DNA of 64,000 bases from Castellaniella defragrans (GCF_014203015.1 NZ_JACHIB010000004.1:155454-219453); one strand, 5' to 3'. Shown: positions 1-14,854, counted from the stretch's first letter. A program made the numbers and translations. The notes: generated from the sequence alone by a model not told the origin.

Positions 1-1
1 T

Positions 2-6919
<6,918 letters not shown>

Positions 6920-6922
6920 ATG

Positions 6923-6952
6923 AGGGCTTCCGGGTCGAGGGCTTCCGGGTGA
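6923..6952. repeat. 15-bp tandem duplication covering the start of the Smr gene
   Basis: GAGGGCTTCCGGGT plus one base is present twice in tandem (6923-6937, 6938-6952). The second copy contains the GTG chosen as start codon of the Smr-domain gene. Confidence 0.75.
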
Positions 6953-7746
6953 AGGCGTCCAAGTCGTCGTCGCTGGCCGACCTGCGCCGCCTGCGCGCCG
7001 AGGCCTCGCCGCCCGAACCGCCCGCCGCGCCGCGCCGCGCGCAATCCGGCGCACAGCGCGGCGGCCGGGGCGCGGCGACGCACCCACGAGGCGGCGAACG
7101 AGGCGAAGGCGGCGCCGGCGCGACGCGCCCGGACGACGCAGCGGAAACCGGCGCCCCGGCGCCGGCCGAAGCGCCGCCGCTGGACCCCGCCGACCGCGCC
7201 CTGTTCCGCCAGGCCATGCGCTTCGTGCGGCCGCTGCCGGAGCGCGGCCCCCGCGCCCGGGCGGGCGGCGCGCGGCGCGACCCCGAATCCCTGCTGCAGG
7301 CGCGGCGCCAGCACGCCCAGGGTGCCTCCGCCGAATCGCGCGCGGCGCCGCCCGCCCAGCGGCAGCGGCGCAAGGCGCCGGCCTACGATCCCGAAGCCGG
7401 CGCCTTCCTGCAGGCGGGCTGCGGCCCGGACCTGCTGCGCGGCCTGCGGCGCGGCAAATGGATTCCCCAGGCCTCCCTGGACCTGCACGGCAGCACCCTG
7501 GAGCAGGCCCGCGAACGCCTGGACCGGTTCCTGGCCTCGTGCCTGGAGCACGACGTGCGCTGCGTGCGCGTCATCCACGGCAAGGGCATCGGCTCGCGCC
7601 AGGGCGAACCCGTCCTGAAGGATGCGATCCGCCAGCACCTGTGCCGCCTGGAAGCCGTCCAGGCCTGGGTCCAGTGCGGCGAGCACGAGGGCGGCGAAGG
7701 CGCGCTGCACGCCCTGCTGCGGCTGGCCGGCCCGCCGCGGGACTGA
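6949..7746 (+). CDS. Smr-domain protein (MutS2/SmrA-type putative nuclease)
   Basis: About 265 residues. The N-terminal half is Arg/Ala/Pro-rich and probably disordered. The C-terminal 85 residues form an Smr domain: SLDLHGSTLEQARERLDRFL, then VRVIHGKGIGS and a Gly-rich end. Stand-alone Smr proteins are small DNA/RNA-binding nucleases; the substrate of this subfamily is not established. The GTG at 6949 is the first plausible start after the trxB stop and lies in a 15-bp duplication, with no strong ribosome-binding site, so the exact start is uncertain. It is probably translated from the trxB transcript. Confidence 0.85.
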   Translation: MKASKSSSLADLRRLRAEASPPEPPAAPRRAQSGAQRGGRGAATHPRGGERGEGGAGATRPDDAAETGAPAPAEAPPLDPADRALFRQAMRFVRPLPERGPRARAGGARRDPESLLQARRQHAQGASAESRAAPPAQRQRRKAPAYDPEAGAFLQAGCGPDLLRGLRRGKWIPQASLDLHGSTLEQARERLDRFLASCLEHDVRCVRVIHGKGIGSRQGEPVLKDAIRQHLCRLEAVQAWVQCGEHEGGEGALHALLRLAGPPRD

Positions 7747-7816
7747 GCCGGGGCGGCCCCGGTCCGCATCCACCGTCCTTTACGCCACCCGCCCCCTTTC
7801 CCTTCAGGAGCCTCCG

Positions 7817-8152
7817 ATGAACCCCAGCTGGATCTACCTCGGCATCGCCATCCTGGCCGAAGTCGTCGCCACCTCCGCCCTGAAGGCCTCGGACGGCTTC
7901 ACGCGCCCCCTGCCCGCGGCGGTCACCGCCATCGGCTACGGGCTGGCGTTCTACCTGCTCGCCCTGGCGCTGAAGACCATCCCCGTGGGCATCGCCTACG
8001 CCGTCTGGTCCGGCGCGGGCATCGTGGCCATCGCCATCATCGGCTACTTCGTCTTCGGCCAGGCGCTGGACGCCGCCGCGCTGTTCGGCATCGGCCTGAT
8101 CCTGGCCGGGGTGCTGGTGCTGAACGTGTTTTCGGGCTCAGGCGGACACTGA
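7817..8152 (+). CDS. Small multidrug resistance (SMR) family exporter
   Basis: A 111-residue protein with four hydrophobic helices, the size of EmrE/QacE/SugE proteins, which exchange protons for cationic compounds across the inner membrane as dimers. The membrane-embedded glutamate lies in helix 1 (LGIAILAEVVATSALKASDG), and the conserved IPVGIAYAVWSGAG motif is in helix 3. AGGAG precedes the ATG by seven bases. The combination AEVVATSALKAS and AYAVWSG fits the EmrE/QacE branch better than the guanidinium exporters. The 3' end overlaps the convergent speDE gene by 15 bp. The adjacent polyamine gene makes a polyamine or cation export link conceivable but unproven. Confidence 0.92.
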   Translation: MNPSWIYLGIAILAEVVATSALKASDGFTRPLPAAVTAIGYGLAFYLLALALKTIPVGIAYAVWSGAGIVAIAIIGYFVFGQALDAAALFGIGLILAGVLVLNVFSGSGGH

Positions 8153-9394
8153 GGCCGGCCGCGGCAGCAGGCGCCGGTAACGCGCCGGCAAGGCGAACAG
8201 GGCGCCGTGGAATTCGGCGCTGTAGACCTGCAGGTCGCCGATCCCCCGGGCGTCCAGGCGCGCCCCGATTTCCGCGGCGGACAGGCCGGCGGGATCGAGC
8301 GTATCCGAGGCCACCGCCAGGGCCCAGTACGAGCCGTACAGGGGGATGTGCAGGCCGTAGGCGTGCACCTGCGGGAAGACCTCGCCCAGCGCGGCCGCCA
8401 GGCCGGACACCTGCCCGGGCTCGTGGAACGGGGCCCCCAGGTGCAGGACCAGGGCGCCGCCCGGCGCCAGGACGGCCCGGCAGTCCTCGAAGAACGCCTG
8501 CGTGTACAGCGGCCCGGCCGGCGTTTCGGGATCCGTCAGGTCCAGATAGACCAGGTCGAAGGTCTGGCCGCACTCGCGCACGTAGGCGGCGCCGTCCTGG
8601 ATGCGGACGTCCGCCCGGGGATCGTCCAGGCTGCCCCGGTGGATGGACCCCAGGTGGTCCCGCGCCGCCGCCACCACGCCGCCGTCGAGCTCCACCAGGG
8701 TCGCGGATTCGATGCTGCGGTACTTCAGCAGTTCTTCCAGCGCGCCGCCGTCGCCGCCGCCCACGATGAGCGCCCGGCGCGGCGCGGGATGCGCCAGCGC
8801 CGCCGGATGGATGAGGGCCTCGTGGTAGAACGCCTCGTCGGCCTCCGAGGTCATCAGGCGGCCGTCCAGGCGCAGGGTCAGGCCCAGCTCGCGCGATTCG
8901 AGCACTTCCAGCCATTGCAGGCCGGTGTCGCACGCCAGCACCCGCCGGTCGAAGCGGAAGCCGTACACGCTGTGCTCGTCGAGGGCTTCCAGCAGGGGCT
9001 CGCCGGGCTGCGCCGGGCCGTCGCGCTCGCCGCGCATCAGGCGCTGGCGCTGGCAGTCCCCCGGCGCGAAGGCGGATTCGAGCGCGGCCATCAGGTGCTC
9101 CGCGCGGGCGGAATTGTCCGTCTCGAAATTGCAGACGTAGACGTCCAGCGTCACCCCGCCGCGTTCCGGCCAGGTATGGATCGCCAGGTGGGATTCGGCC
9201 AGCAGCAGCATGCCGGTGACGCCGCCGGGCTGGCCCTGGTAGTCGGGAAAGCGATGCCATTTTTCCCCGACGATGGTCAGGCCGGCATCGAGCGTCGCCT
9301 GGCGGCACAGGGCGGCCAGCGCCGCTTCGTCGGTGAGCAGGGTGGCGTCGGACTGGCAGCGATAGAGATCTGCGGTCAGGTGCAGGCCTTGCAT
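8138..9394 (-). CDS. Fused S-adenosylmethionine decarboxylase-spermidine synthase (SpeD-SpeE)
   Basis: A 418-residue bifunctional polyamine enzyme. Residues 1-125 are a class 1b AdoMet decarboxylase. Ser68 in AESHLAIHTWPE is the expected self-cleavage and pyruvoyl site. His73 and Cys88 have the same spacing (+5, +20) as the catalytic His and Cys of the Thermotoga enzyme. Residues from about 145 onward are a spermidine-synthase domain with YHEALIHPA, the nucleotide-binding IVGGGDGGALEE and a catalytic region DLVYLDLTDP. Decarboxylated AdoMet made by the first half could be used directly by the second. GGAGG precedes the ATG by eight bases. SpeD-like domains can also have changed specificity, so the amine product is not certain. 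Confidence 0.9.
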   Translation of the reverse strand: MQGLHLTADLYRCQSDATLLTDEAALAALCRQATLDAGLTIVGEKWHRFPDYQGQPGGVTGMLLLAESHLAIHTWPERGGVTLDVYVCNFETDNSARAEHLMAALESAFAPGDCQRQRLMRGERDGPAQPGEPLLEALDEHSVYGFRFDRRVLACDTGLQWLEVLESRELGLTLRLDGRLMTSEADEAFYHEALIHPAALAHPAPRRALIVGGGDGGALEELLKYRSIESATLVELDGGVVAAARDHLGSIHRGSLDDPRADVRIQDGAAYVRECGQTFDLVYLDLTDPETPAGPLYTQAFFEDCRAVLAPGGALVLHLGAPFHEPGQVSGLAAALGEVFPQVHAYGLHIPLYGSYWALAVASDTLDPAGLSAAEIGARLDARGIGDLQVYSAEFHGALFALPARYRRLLPRPASVSA

Positions 9395-9432
9395 GATGGC
9401 ATCCTCCGGATCAAGGGATCGCGCGCCGTGCG

Positions 9433-9483
9433 CGGATGAAACGGCCCTGCGGACATCCCGGCAATCGGGGTCCGCCTCATCCG
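9433..9483 (-). promoter_or_regulatory. Nested-hairpin 5' leader of the speD-speE gene
   Basis: Three nested complementary arms fall in the untranslated leader: CGGATGA/TCATCCG (9433-9439 with 9477-9483), GCGGAC/GTCCGC (9449-9454 with 9470-9475) and CCCG/CGGG (9457-9460 with 9466-9469). Together they would fold most of the leader into one long stem about 40 bases before the ribosome-binding site. A role in polyamine- or AdoMet-dependent control is a guess. Confidence 0.5.
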
Positions 9484-9506
9484 TTTTTTAAAGGGGAAAT
9501 CGAAAG

Positions 9507-9535
9507 ATGATAGACGAAGACAGCTTTTGAATCAA
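9507..9535 (-). promoter_or_regulatory. Sigma-70-type promoter of the speD-speE gene
   Basis: On the minus strand TTGATT (9535-9530) and TATCAT (9512-9507) are separated by exactly 17 bp. They lie about 110 bp upstream of the start codon. A-rich DNA just upstream could act as an UP element. Confidence 0.6.
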
Positions 9536-9540
9536 GAAGC

Positions 9541-9597
9541 CAAAAGAAGCAAAAAGAAGTAGCAAAAAGAAGAAGTAAAAAGATGCATCAAAAAACC
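9541..9597. repeat. A-tract/AAGAAG degenerate repeat upstream of speDE promoter
   Basis: Four to five units of CAAAAAGAAG character recur every 12-13 bp, which is strikingly AT-rich for this genome. Phased A-tracts of this kind bend DNA or serve as an UP element for the adjacent minus-strand promoter. Confidence 0.55.
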
Positions 9598-9703
9598 GCC
9601 GGGGGGTCGGCTGCCCTCTGCCCGTTGCCCCTGCGCTTCGGCGACCCGTGCGGGGTCCGTGCGCGGATCCGTGGGCGGTCCGCCGATCCGGCCCCGCGGC
9701 CGA

Positions 9704-9841
9704 TACCCGGACCCCGGAAGATTCCCCGACCCCGGAAGATTCCCCGACCCCGGAAGATTCCCGGACCCCGGAAGATTCCCGGACCTCGGAAGATTCCCGG
9801 ACCCCGAGAAGATCCCTGGACCCCGGAAGATTCCCGGGCCC
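9704..9841. repeat. 18-bp direct-repeat array, about seven units
   Basis: The unit CCCGGACCCCGGAAGATT is repeated about seven times with few changes; one unit has a one-base insertion. It lies in the 665-bp gap between speDE and the GGDEF/EAL gene. Repeats abut without spacers, so this is a minisatellite rather than CRISPR. Read as protein it would give TPEDSR or GIFRGP repeats, but no start signal or gene-like context supports translation. Confidence 0.85.
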
Positions 9842-9852
9842 GGAAATGGAAC

Positions 9853-9896
9853 GGGGCCGACGATTGTGTCATCGGCCCCGCCAGATTTCTGTTTTT
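9853..9896 (+). terminator. Possible intrinsic terminator (plus strand)
   Basis: GGGGCCGA (9853-9860) pairs with TCGGCCCC (9872-9879) around an 11-base loop, and a T6 run follows at 9891-9896. The T-run is 11 bases beyond the stem, so it is not canonical unless the small CAGATTTCTG hairpin in between takes part. Confidence 0.4.
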
Positions 9897-9899
9897 TAT

Positions 9900-9974
9900 G
9901 GGTACTGCCACAAATGAAAGCGCCATCTCCGTGGCGCCAGTGCCCAGCAGGGCTGTCTCCTCACCTGCATGGGC
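9900..9974 (-). ncRNA. Candidate structured RNA with two mutually exclusive folds
   Basis: GGGTACTG (9900-9907) is fully complementary to CAGTGCCC (9938-9945), enclosing a perfect GCGCCA/TGGCGC hairpin (9920-9925 with 9932-9937). The same GCCC bases also form part of a second strong hairpin (9942-9951 with 9964-9974, one bulge), so the two folds compete. Read on the minus strand the two apical loops carry AGGAGA and CGGAGA, like CsrA-binding GGA loops. The strand is a guess. No coding gene covers this region, and I cannot match it to a known RNA family. Confidence 0.4.
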
Positions 9975-10006
9975 AGCATTATGCCGTCTGTATCTATAAA
10001 TAACAC

Positions 10007-10022
10007 CTAGGGAAGTCCCTAG
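10007..10022. promoter_or_regulatory. CTAGGG-N4-CCCTAG palindrome
   Basis: A 6+6 bp inverted repeat around AAGT, 37 bp past the stop of the GGDEF/EAL gene and next to the candidate RNA. The same architecture recurs at 44745-44760. This suggests a protein-binding site rather than chance. Confidence 0.4.
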
Positions 10023-10059
10023 CGTGCGGCGCCCAGGTCCCCTCGTGACCACCCCGTCA

Positions 10060-12639
10060 TCAGCTTGCCATCAGTTCGCCGGCCGGCGCCGGACGGCCGA
10101 ACAGGAAGCCCTGCGCATGGACGCAGCCCATGGACAGCAGCACGTCGCGCTGGGCGGTGTTTTCCACGCCCTCGGCGACCACGTCCAGGTCCAGCGAACA
10201 GGCCAGGCTGAGCACGGCCGACACGATGGCCGTGCTGCGCTGCTGCTGCGGCCCCAGCCCCAGCGGCTCGATGAAGGAGCGGTCGATCTTCAGCGTGCGC
10301 AGCGGAAAGCGGTGCACGTGGCTGAGCGAGGAATAGCCGGTGCCGAAATCATCCAGCGCGATGCGCACGCCCGCCTCGTGCAGATGGCCCAGGATCTCGG
10401 CCGCGGCATCCGGGTCCGACAGCAGGGAGCTTTCGGTCACTTCGACGCACAGCCGATGCGCCGCCACGCCGGACCGGGCCGCCAGGTCCAGCAGGCGCCG
10501 GGGGAAATTCCGGCTGTGGAAATGGCATGGCGAGATGTTGATGTTGAGGATCCTGTCCCGGCCCAGCAGCTCCGGCGCGGCCTGGCAGGCCAGGCCGTAC
10601 ATGTGCCAGTCGATGGTCTCGATCAGGCCGGTCTCCTCGGCCGCCGGCAGGAAGCGGTCGGGCCCCAGCATGCCGTGTTCCGGATGCCGCCAGCGGATCA
10701 GGGCCTCGTAGCCGGTGACGCCGCCGTCGGCCAGGCGCACGATGGGCTGGAAATAGGCCACGAACTGCTCTTTTTCCAGCGCGGCGCGCATCTGCTGTTC
10801 CAGGTCGAGCACGTTCATGGCCGAGGCGTGCAGGCTTTCGTCGAACAGCACGAAGCGCTGGCGGCCCGCCGCCTTGGCGCGGTACAGGGCGGTGTCGGCG
10901 TCGTGCAGCAGCTGATCGACCGTGCGGTAGGCCCGGCGGCTCATGGCGATGCCGATGCTGACCGAGACGTGCAGCTGGCGGCCGCCCACCTGGATGGCTT
11001 CGGTCATGCGGGCCTGGATGCGCTCGGCCACCAGGCAGGCCGAGAAGGGCTGCGGGCAGTCTTCGAGAAGGACGGCGAACTCGTCGCCCGAGAGCCGGCC
11101 GACGATGTCGGGCGACCGCACGCACTCGGCCATCCGCGCCGAGACGATGCGCAGGACCTCGTCGCCCACCCCGTGCCCCAGGCCGTCGTTGAACAGCTTG
11201 AAGCGGTCCACGTCCAGGTACAGCAGGGCGAAGCTGCGCGCCGGATCGCGCTTCAGGGCGCCCAGCGCGCGCTCCAGCCGCTCGCGCAGGTACAGGCGGT
11301 TGGGCAGGCCGGTGAGCGAGTCGTGCATGACCTGGTGCTTGAGCTGCTTTTGCGCCCGTTCCCGCACCACGACCTGCCGGCGCAATTCCCGCGTGCGCTC
11401 CTGCACCCGCCGCTCCAGTTCGGCGTTCAGGGTCTGCAAGGCCTCGGCCTGCTGGCGCCGCTGCAGGGTGTTGGCGATCTGGTAGGACACGAAGGTCAGC
11501 AGTTCGGCGTCCTGCTGCGTGTAGTGCAGGTCGGGCCGGTAGCTTTGCACCACGACCACGCCCATCACGCCGCGCGCGCCCATCAGCGGCGCCCCCAGCC
11601 AGGAGATGGCCGGCGTCCCGTAGGTGGCCGCGTCCACCTCGCCCTGCGCGATCAGCGCGCTGATCGCCTCCGCTTCGAGCCGCAGGGTGCGCGCATGGCG
11701 GATCGCATATTCGCTCATGCCGCGGCCCATGGGCCGGCGCAACAGCTCCGCTCCCGAACTGTCCACGTAATAGGGAAAATCCAGCCACTGGCCGTCCTCG
11801 GACACCAGCGCGATGCAGAAGCTCTCGGCGTCGAGCAGTTCGCCCACGGCCTGGTGGATGCTGCGGTAGAAAGCCTCGTTGCTGTCCTGCCCGTGGCCGA
11901 GCGCGGCGATCCGGTACAGCGTCGCCTGCAGGTGGACCGCGCGCTCGCTCTCGCGCACCTGTTCCTGCAGCCGGGCATTGGCGCGGGCCAGCTCGCGCGT
12001 GCGTTCGGCCACCCGGCGCTCCAGGGCCTCCTGGCCGAGCTTGCGCTCGACGGCGTTCAGCACGTGCTCGGCCACGAACGCCAGCACGTGCTCGTCGGAC
12101 TGCGTGTATCCCCGGCCTTCCTCGTAGCTTTGCACGGCCAGGATGCCGAAGACCCGGCCGTCCCGGCACATCGGCACCGCCATGAAATCCACCGAGGGCG
12201 TGCCCACGCCGTGCCCCTGCCGCAGCCCCAGGGCGCGGACGATCTCGTTCGAGGGTCCGCGCATGGGGCGGGCCTCCCGGATCAGCCGCAGGGTGAGGGT
12301 GTCGCGCAGCTGTTCGGCGGTGAATTCCTGGTCGGGCCGATAGACCTGCCCGTCCATGACGTCGGAAAAATAGATGAACCGGACCGTCTCGCGGCGCGGA
12401 TCGTGCAGGGCGATGTAGAAGTTTTCCGCGTACATCAGGCGGGAGATGATGCGGTGCAGGCCTTCCAGCAGGCTTTGCATGTCCAGCCCCGACGCCGCCA
12501 TGTCGGCGATGGCGAACAATGCCCGCTGCAGGCGGTCGGAGTGTTCGAGGCGCCGCACCGACGCCTGCAGGCGCTCGATTGCCCCCGCCTCGATCATTTC
12601 CGTCGGTTCCGACGGACTCGTCCGGCGCTGTCGACTCAT
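10060..12639 (-). CDS. GAF-GAF-GGDEF-EAL cyclic-di-GMP signalling protein
   Basis: An 859-residue cytoplasmic protein with no membrane segments. Two GAF-type sensor domains (about 30-190 and 235-400) are each followed by an RTREL-containing coiled-coil signalling helix. A GGDEF domain (about 445-600) and a C-terminal EAL domain (about 620-859) follow. The active-site loop reads SGDEF (517-521); Ser at the first position is tolerated in many active diguanylate cyclases. The EAL domain looks complete, with GYEALIRW around Glu645, TESSLL, DDFGTGYSS, KIDRSFI and AEGVE. It may therefore make or degrade c-di-GMP depending on the GAF ligand. It is divergent from the nucleobase permease. Confidence 0.93.
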   Translation of the reverse strand: MSRQRRTSPSEPTEMIEAGAIERLQASVRRLEHSDRLQRALFAIADMAASGLDMQSLLEGLHRIISRLMYAENFYIALHDPRRETVRFIYFSDVMDGQVYRPDQEFTAEQLRDTLTLRLIREARPMRGPSNEIVRALGLRQGHGVGTPSVDFMAVPMCRDGRVFGILAVQSYEEGRGYTQSDEHVLAFVAEHVLNAVERKLGQEALERRVAERTRELARANARLQEQVRESERAVHLQATLYRIAALGHGQDSNEAFYRSIHQAVGELLDAESFCIALVSEDGQWLDFPYYVDSSGAELLRRPMGRGMSEYAIRHARTLRLEAEAISALIAQGEVDAATYGTPAISWLGAPLMGARGVMGVVVVQSYRPDLHYTQQDAELLTFVSYQIANTLQRRQQAEALQTLNAELERRVQERTRELRRQVVVRERAQKQLKHQVMHDSLTGLPNRLYLRERLERALGALKRDPARSFALLYLDVDRFKLFNDGLGHGVGDEVLRIVSARMAECVRSPDIVGRLSGDEFAVLLEDCPQPFSACLVAERIQARMTEAIQVGGRQLHVSVSIGIAMSRRAYRTVDQLLHDADTALYRAKAAGRQRFVLFDESLHASAMNVLDLEQQMRAALEKEQFVAYFQPIVRLADGGVTGYEALIRWRHPEHGMLGPDRFLPAAEETGLIETIDWHMYGLACQAAPELLGRDRILNINISPCHFHSRNFPRRLLDLAARSGVAAHRLCVEVTESSLLSDPDAAAEILGHLHEAGVRIALDDFGTGYSSLSHVHRFPLRTLKIDRSFIEPLGLGPQQQRSTAIVSAVLSLACSLDLDVVAEGVENTAQRDVLLSMGCVHAQGFLFGRPAPAGELMAS

Positions 12640-12712
12640 ACGATCCCCAGTGGCTCCGCGCGATGCGTTGATCCCTGTCTGCCCGTGCCTGCAGTATACC
12701 GGTCGGCGGCAG

Positions 12713-12725
12713 GGTCATCATGACC
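12713..12725. promoter_or_regulatory. 13-bp palindrome in the GGDEF/permease divergent gap
   Basis: GGTCATCATGACC is a perfect palindrome with one central base. It sits in the 215-bp gap between divergent genes and could bind a regulator of the nucleobase permease. Confidence 0.35.
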
Positions 12726-12854
12726 GGCGAATGGCCGATATCAGTCCATCCCAATGGGCTGGGCCGGGATCCTCCGATAGGATGGGACGGCCGTTCCGCA
12801 GCCGGCTTGCCCGGGCCGGCCGGTCACCCCATAAAATCAACAGGAGACACCTCG

Positions 12855-14240
12855 ATGCACGCCCCCGCACCCGCCACCCTCCCCCGGCCGGAGGATGAAA
12901 ACCCCGGGCTGGCCGCCAACCTGGCCTACGGCTTGCAGCACGTCCTGACCATGTACGGCGGCATCATCGCCGTGCCCCTGATCATCGGCGAGGCCGCCGG
13001 CCTGCCGCCCGACGAACTGGGGCTGCTCATCACCGCCTGCCTGTTCATGGGCGGCCTGGCCACGCTGCTGCAGACCCTGGGCCTGCCGCTGTTCGGCTCC
13101 CAGCTGCCGCTGGTGCAGGGCGTCTCGTTTTCCGGCGTCGCCACCATGATCGCCATCCTGAACACCGGCGGCGGGCTGCCCGCCATCTTCGGCGCCGTCA
13201 TGGCCGCCTCGCTCATCGGCCTGATCGTCACGCCGGTGTTCTCCCGCATCATCCGCTTCTTCCCGCCCCTGGTCACCGGCATCGTCATCACCACCATCGG
13301 CCTGACCCTCATGCCCGTGGCCGCCCTGTGGGCGATGGGCGGCAACAGCGCCGCGCCGGACTTCGGCAGCATGGGCCACATCGGCCTGGCCGCCGGCACG
13401 CTGGCCATCGTGCTCGTCCTGACCCGGCTGGGCAACGCGGCCGTCTCGCGCCTCTCGATCCTGATCGCCATCCTGATCGGCACCCTGGCCGCCGCGGCCA
13501 GCGGGCAGGCGGACTTCTCCCACGTGGCCCAGGGCGGCTATTTCGGCCTGCCCTCGCTGTTTCACTTCGGCTGGCCCACCTTCCAGGCGGCCGCCATCGT
13601 CTCGATGTTCATCGTCATCATCGTCACCCTGGTCGAGACCTCCGCCGACATCCTCGCCGTGGGCGACATCATCGACACCCGCATCGATTCCCGCCGCCTG
13701 GGCAACGGCCTGAGGGCGGACATGCTCTCGAGCCTGATCGCGCCGGTGTTCGGCTCGTTCACGCAAAGCGCCTTCGCCCAGAACGTGGGCCTGGTCGCCG
13801 TCACGGGCGTCAAGAGCCGCTACGTGGTCGCATTCGGCGGCCTGATCCTGATCGCGCTGGGCCTGGCGCCGGTCATGGGCCGCGTGGTCGCCTGCATCCC
13901 GCCGCCGGTGCTGGGCGGCGCCGGCATCGTCCTGTTCGGCACCGTGGCCGCCAGCGGCATCCGCACGCTGGCGCGGGTCGAGTACGAGGGCAACGCCAAC
14001 CTGGTCATCGTGGCCACCGGGATCGGCGCGGGCATCATCCCCATCATCGCGCCCCGCTTCTACGACGCCTTCCCCACCTGGTTCTCGACCATCTTCCAGT
14101 CCGGCATCAGCTCCGCCGCCGTCGTGGCGATCCTCATGAACCTGGTCTTCAACCACACGGGCGCCGCCGCGCGGACCGCCCGCGCCTCCTCGCGGCCGCA
14201 GGCCCTGAGCCAGCCCACGGCGTCCGGCACGTCCGCCTGA
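12855..14240 (+). CDS. NCS2 nucleobase:cation symporter (xanthine/uracil permease family)
   Basis: About 461 residues with 12-14 hydrophobic spans, typical of nucleobase-cation symporters that import purines or uracil with protons. Recognisable motifs are the N-terminal YGLQHVLTMYGGIIAVPL, the central substrate-site region IVTLVETSADILAVG and QNVGLVAVTGVKSR. The ATG at 12855 has AGGAG eight bases upstream. An upstream in-frame ATG at 12720 would add an unlikely soluble leader. The QN(V)G and ET-AD signatures favour the purine/urate branch, but the exact base is not determinable. No purine catabolic genes are adjacent. Confidence 0.9.
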   Translation: MHAPAPATLPRPEDENPGLAANLAYGLQHVLTMYGGIIAVPLIIGEAAGLPPDELGLLITACLFMGGLATLLQTLGLPLFGSQLPLVQGVSFSGVATMIAILNTGGGLPAIFGAVMAASLIGLIVTPVFSRIIRFFPPLVTGIVITTIGLTLMPVAALWAMGGNSAAPDFGSMGHIGLAAGTLAIVLVLTRLGNAAVSRLSILIAILIGTLAAAASGQADFSHVAQGGYFGLPSLFHFGWPTFQAAAIVSMFIVIIVTLVETSADILAVGDIIDTRIDSRRLGNGLRADMLSSLIAPVFGSFTQSAFAQNVGLVAVTGVKSRYVVAFGGLILIALGLAPVMGRVVACIPPPVLGGAGIVLFGTVAASGIRTLARVEYEGNANLVIVATGIGAGIIPIIAPRFYDAFPTWFSTIFQSGISSAAVVAILMNLVFNHTGAAARTARASSRPQALSQPTASGTSA

Positions 14241-14300
14241 GCGCCGCGGGCGCGGGCCGTCCCGGCGGCGGCCCGGGGCGCGCCGCGCGGCGCCCCCATC

Positions 14301-14323
14301 GCGGCACGCCGCTTGCTGCGGCG
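14301..14323 (+). promoter_or_regulatory. Sigma-54 promoter of the hemerythrin gene
   Basis: CGGCACGCCGCTTGCTG carries GG (14303-14304) and GC (14315-14316) separated by exactly ten bases, the -24/-12 rule of RpoN promoters. It matches most of the TGGCACG-N4-TTGC consensus. The start codon lies about 50 bp downstream with a good AGGAG. An exact 23-bp copy precedes the next gene. Confidence 0.7.
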
Positions 14324-14365
14324 TGGCGGCGCCACTGACGGCGTCACCACACCAGGAGAATACGG

Positions 14366-14851
14366 ATGGCCATGAACAAATCGCACGCGCCCGCCGCCCA
14401 GAAAGGCGTGCTCGGCATGCTGATCGACGACCACCGGGAGGCGCAGCGGCTTTTCAAGGAGTTCAAGTCCGCCAAGGATCCGGCCCGGCAGGAAGAAATC
14501 GTGCGGCACGCCTGTACCGCGCTGACCGCCCACACGAAGATCGAGGAGGAGCATTTCTATCCCTTCCTGCGCGACGCCGACGCCGATGCGTTCGGCAGCC
14601 TGCTGGACGAGGCCACGGTCGAGCACGCCAGCGCCAAGGACCTGATCGCCCAGCTGGAGGCGATGAAGCCCGCCGACGACCTGTACGAGGCCCATTTCAC
14701 CGTGCTGGGGGAATACACCAACCACCACATCAAGGAGGAGGAGGACGAACTGTTCCCGAAGGTGATCGACAAGGCAATCGACCTGCGCGGGCTGGAAAAG
14801 CCCATGGAAGACACCAGGCGCGAGGCGATGTCGGCCAAGGCATCGGCCTGA
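14366..14851 (+). CDS. Hemerythrin HHE cation-binding domain protein
   Basis: A 161-residue cytoplasmic four-helix protein. His and Glu residues of a non-heme di-iron site appear in LIDDHREAQ, LTAHTKIEEEHFYPFL, EHASAKDLI and YTNHHIKEEEDELFPKV. These give the repeated H...HxxxE pattern of the HHE family. Such proteins bind oxygen, nitric oxide or iron and are often induced under stress. AGGAG lies seven bases before the ATG. The gene has its own sigma-54 promoter and is followed by a DUF4142 gene with an identical promoter, so both probably belong to one stress or starvation response. Confidence 0.92.
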   Translation: MAMNKSHAPAAQKGVLGMLIDDHREAQRLFKEFKSAKDPARQEEIVRHACTALTAHTKIEEEHFYPFLRDADADAFGSLLDEATVEHASAKDLIAQLEAMKPADDLYEAHFTVLGEYTNHHIKEEEDELFPKVIDKAIDLRGLEKPMEDTRREAMSAKASA

Positions 14852-14854
14852 AGA

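Noticed and set aside
9704-9841. CRISPR array
   Set aside because: Units are 18 bp and contiguous with no unique spacers, and no cas genes are present.
9583-10052. Open frames across the 18-bp repeat array on both strands
   Set aside because: They exist because the repeat length is a multiple of three; there is no ribosome-binding site and composition is unlike the neighbours.
10024-12723. 900-codon open frame antisense to the GGDEF/EAL gene
   Set aside because: The opposite strand carries complete GAF, GGDEF and EAL domains; the antisense protein is low-complexity His/Gln/Arg/Gly-rich and unrecognisable.
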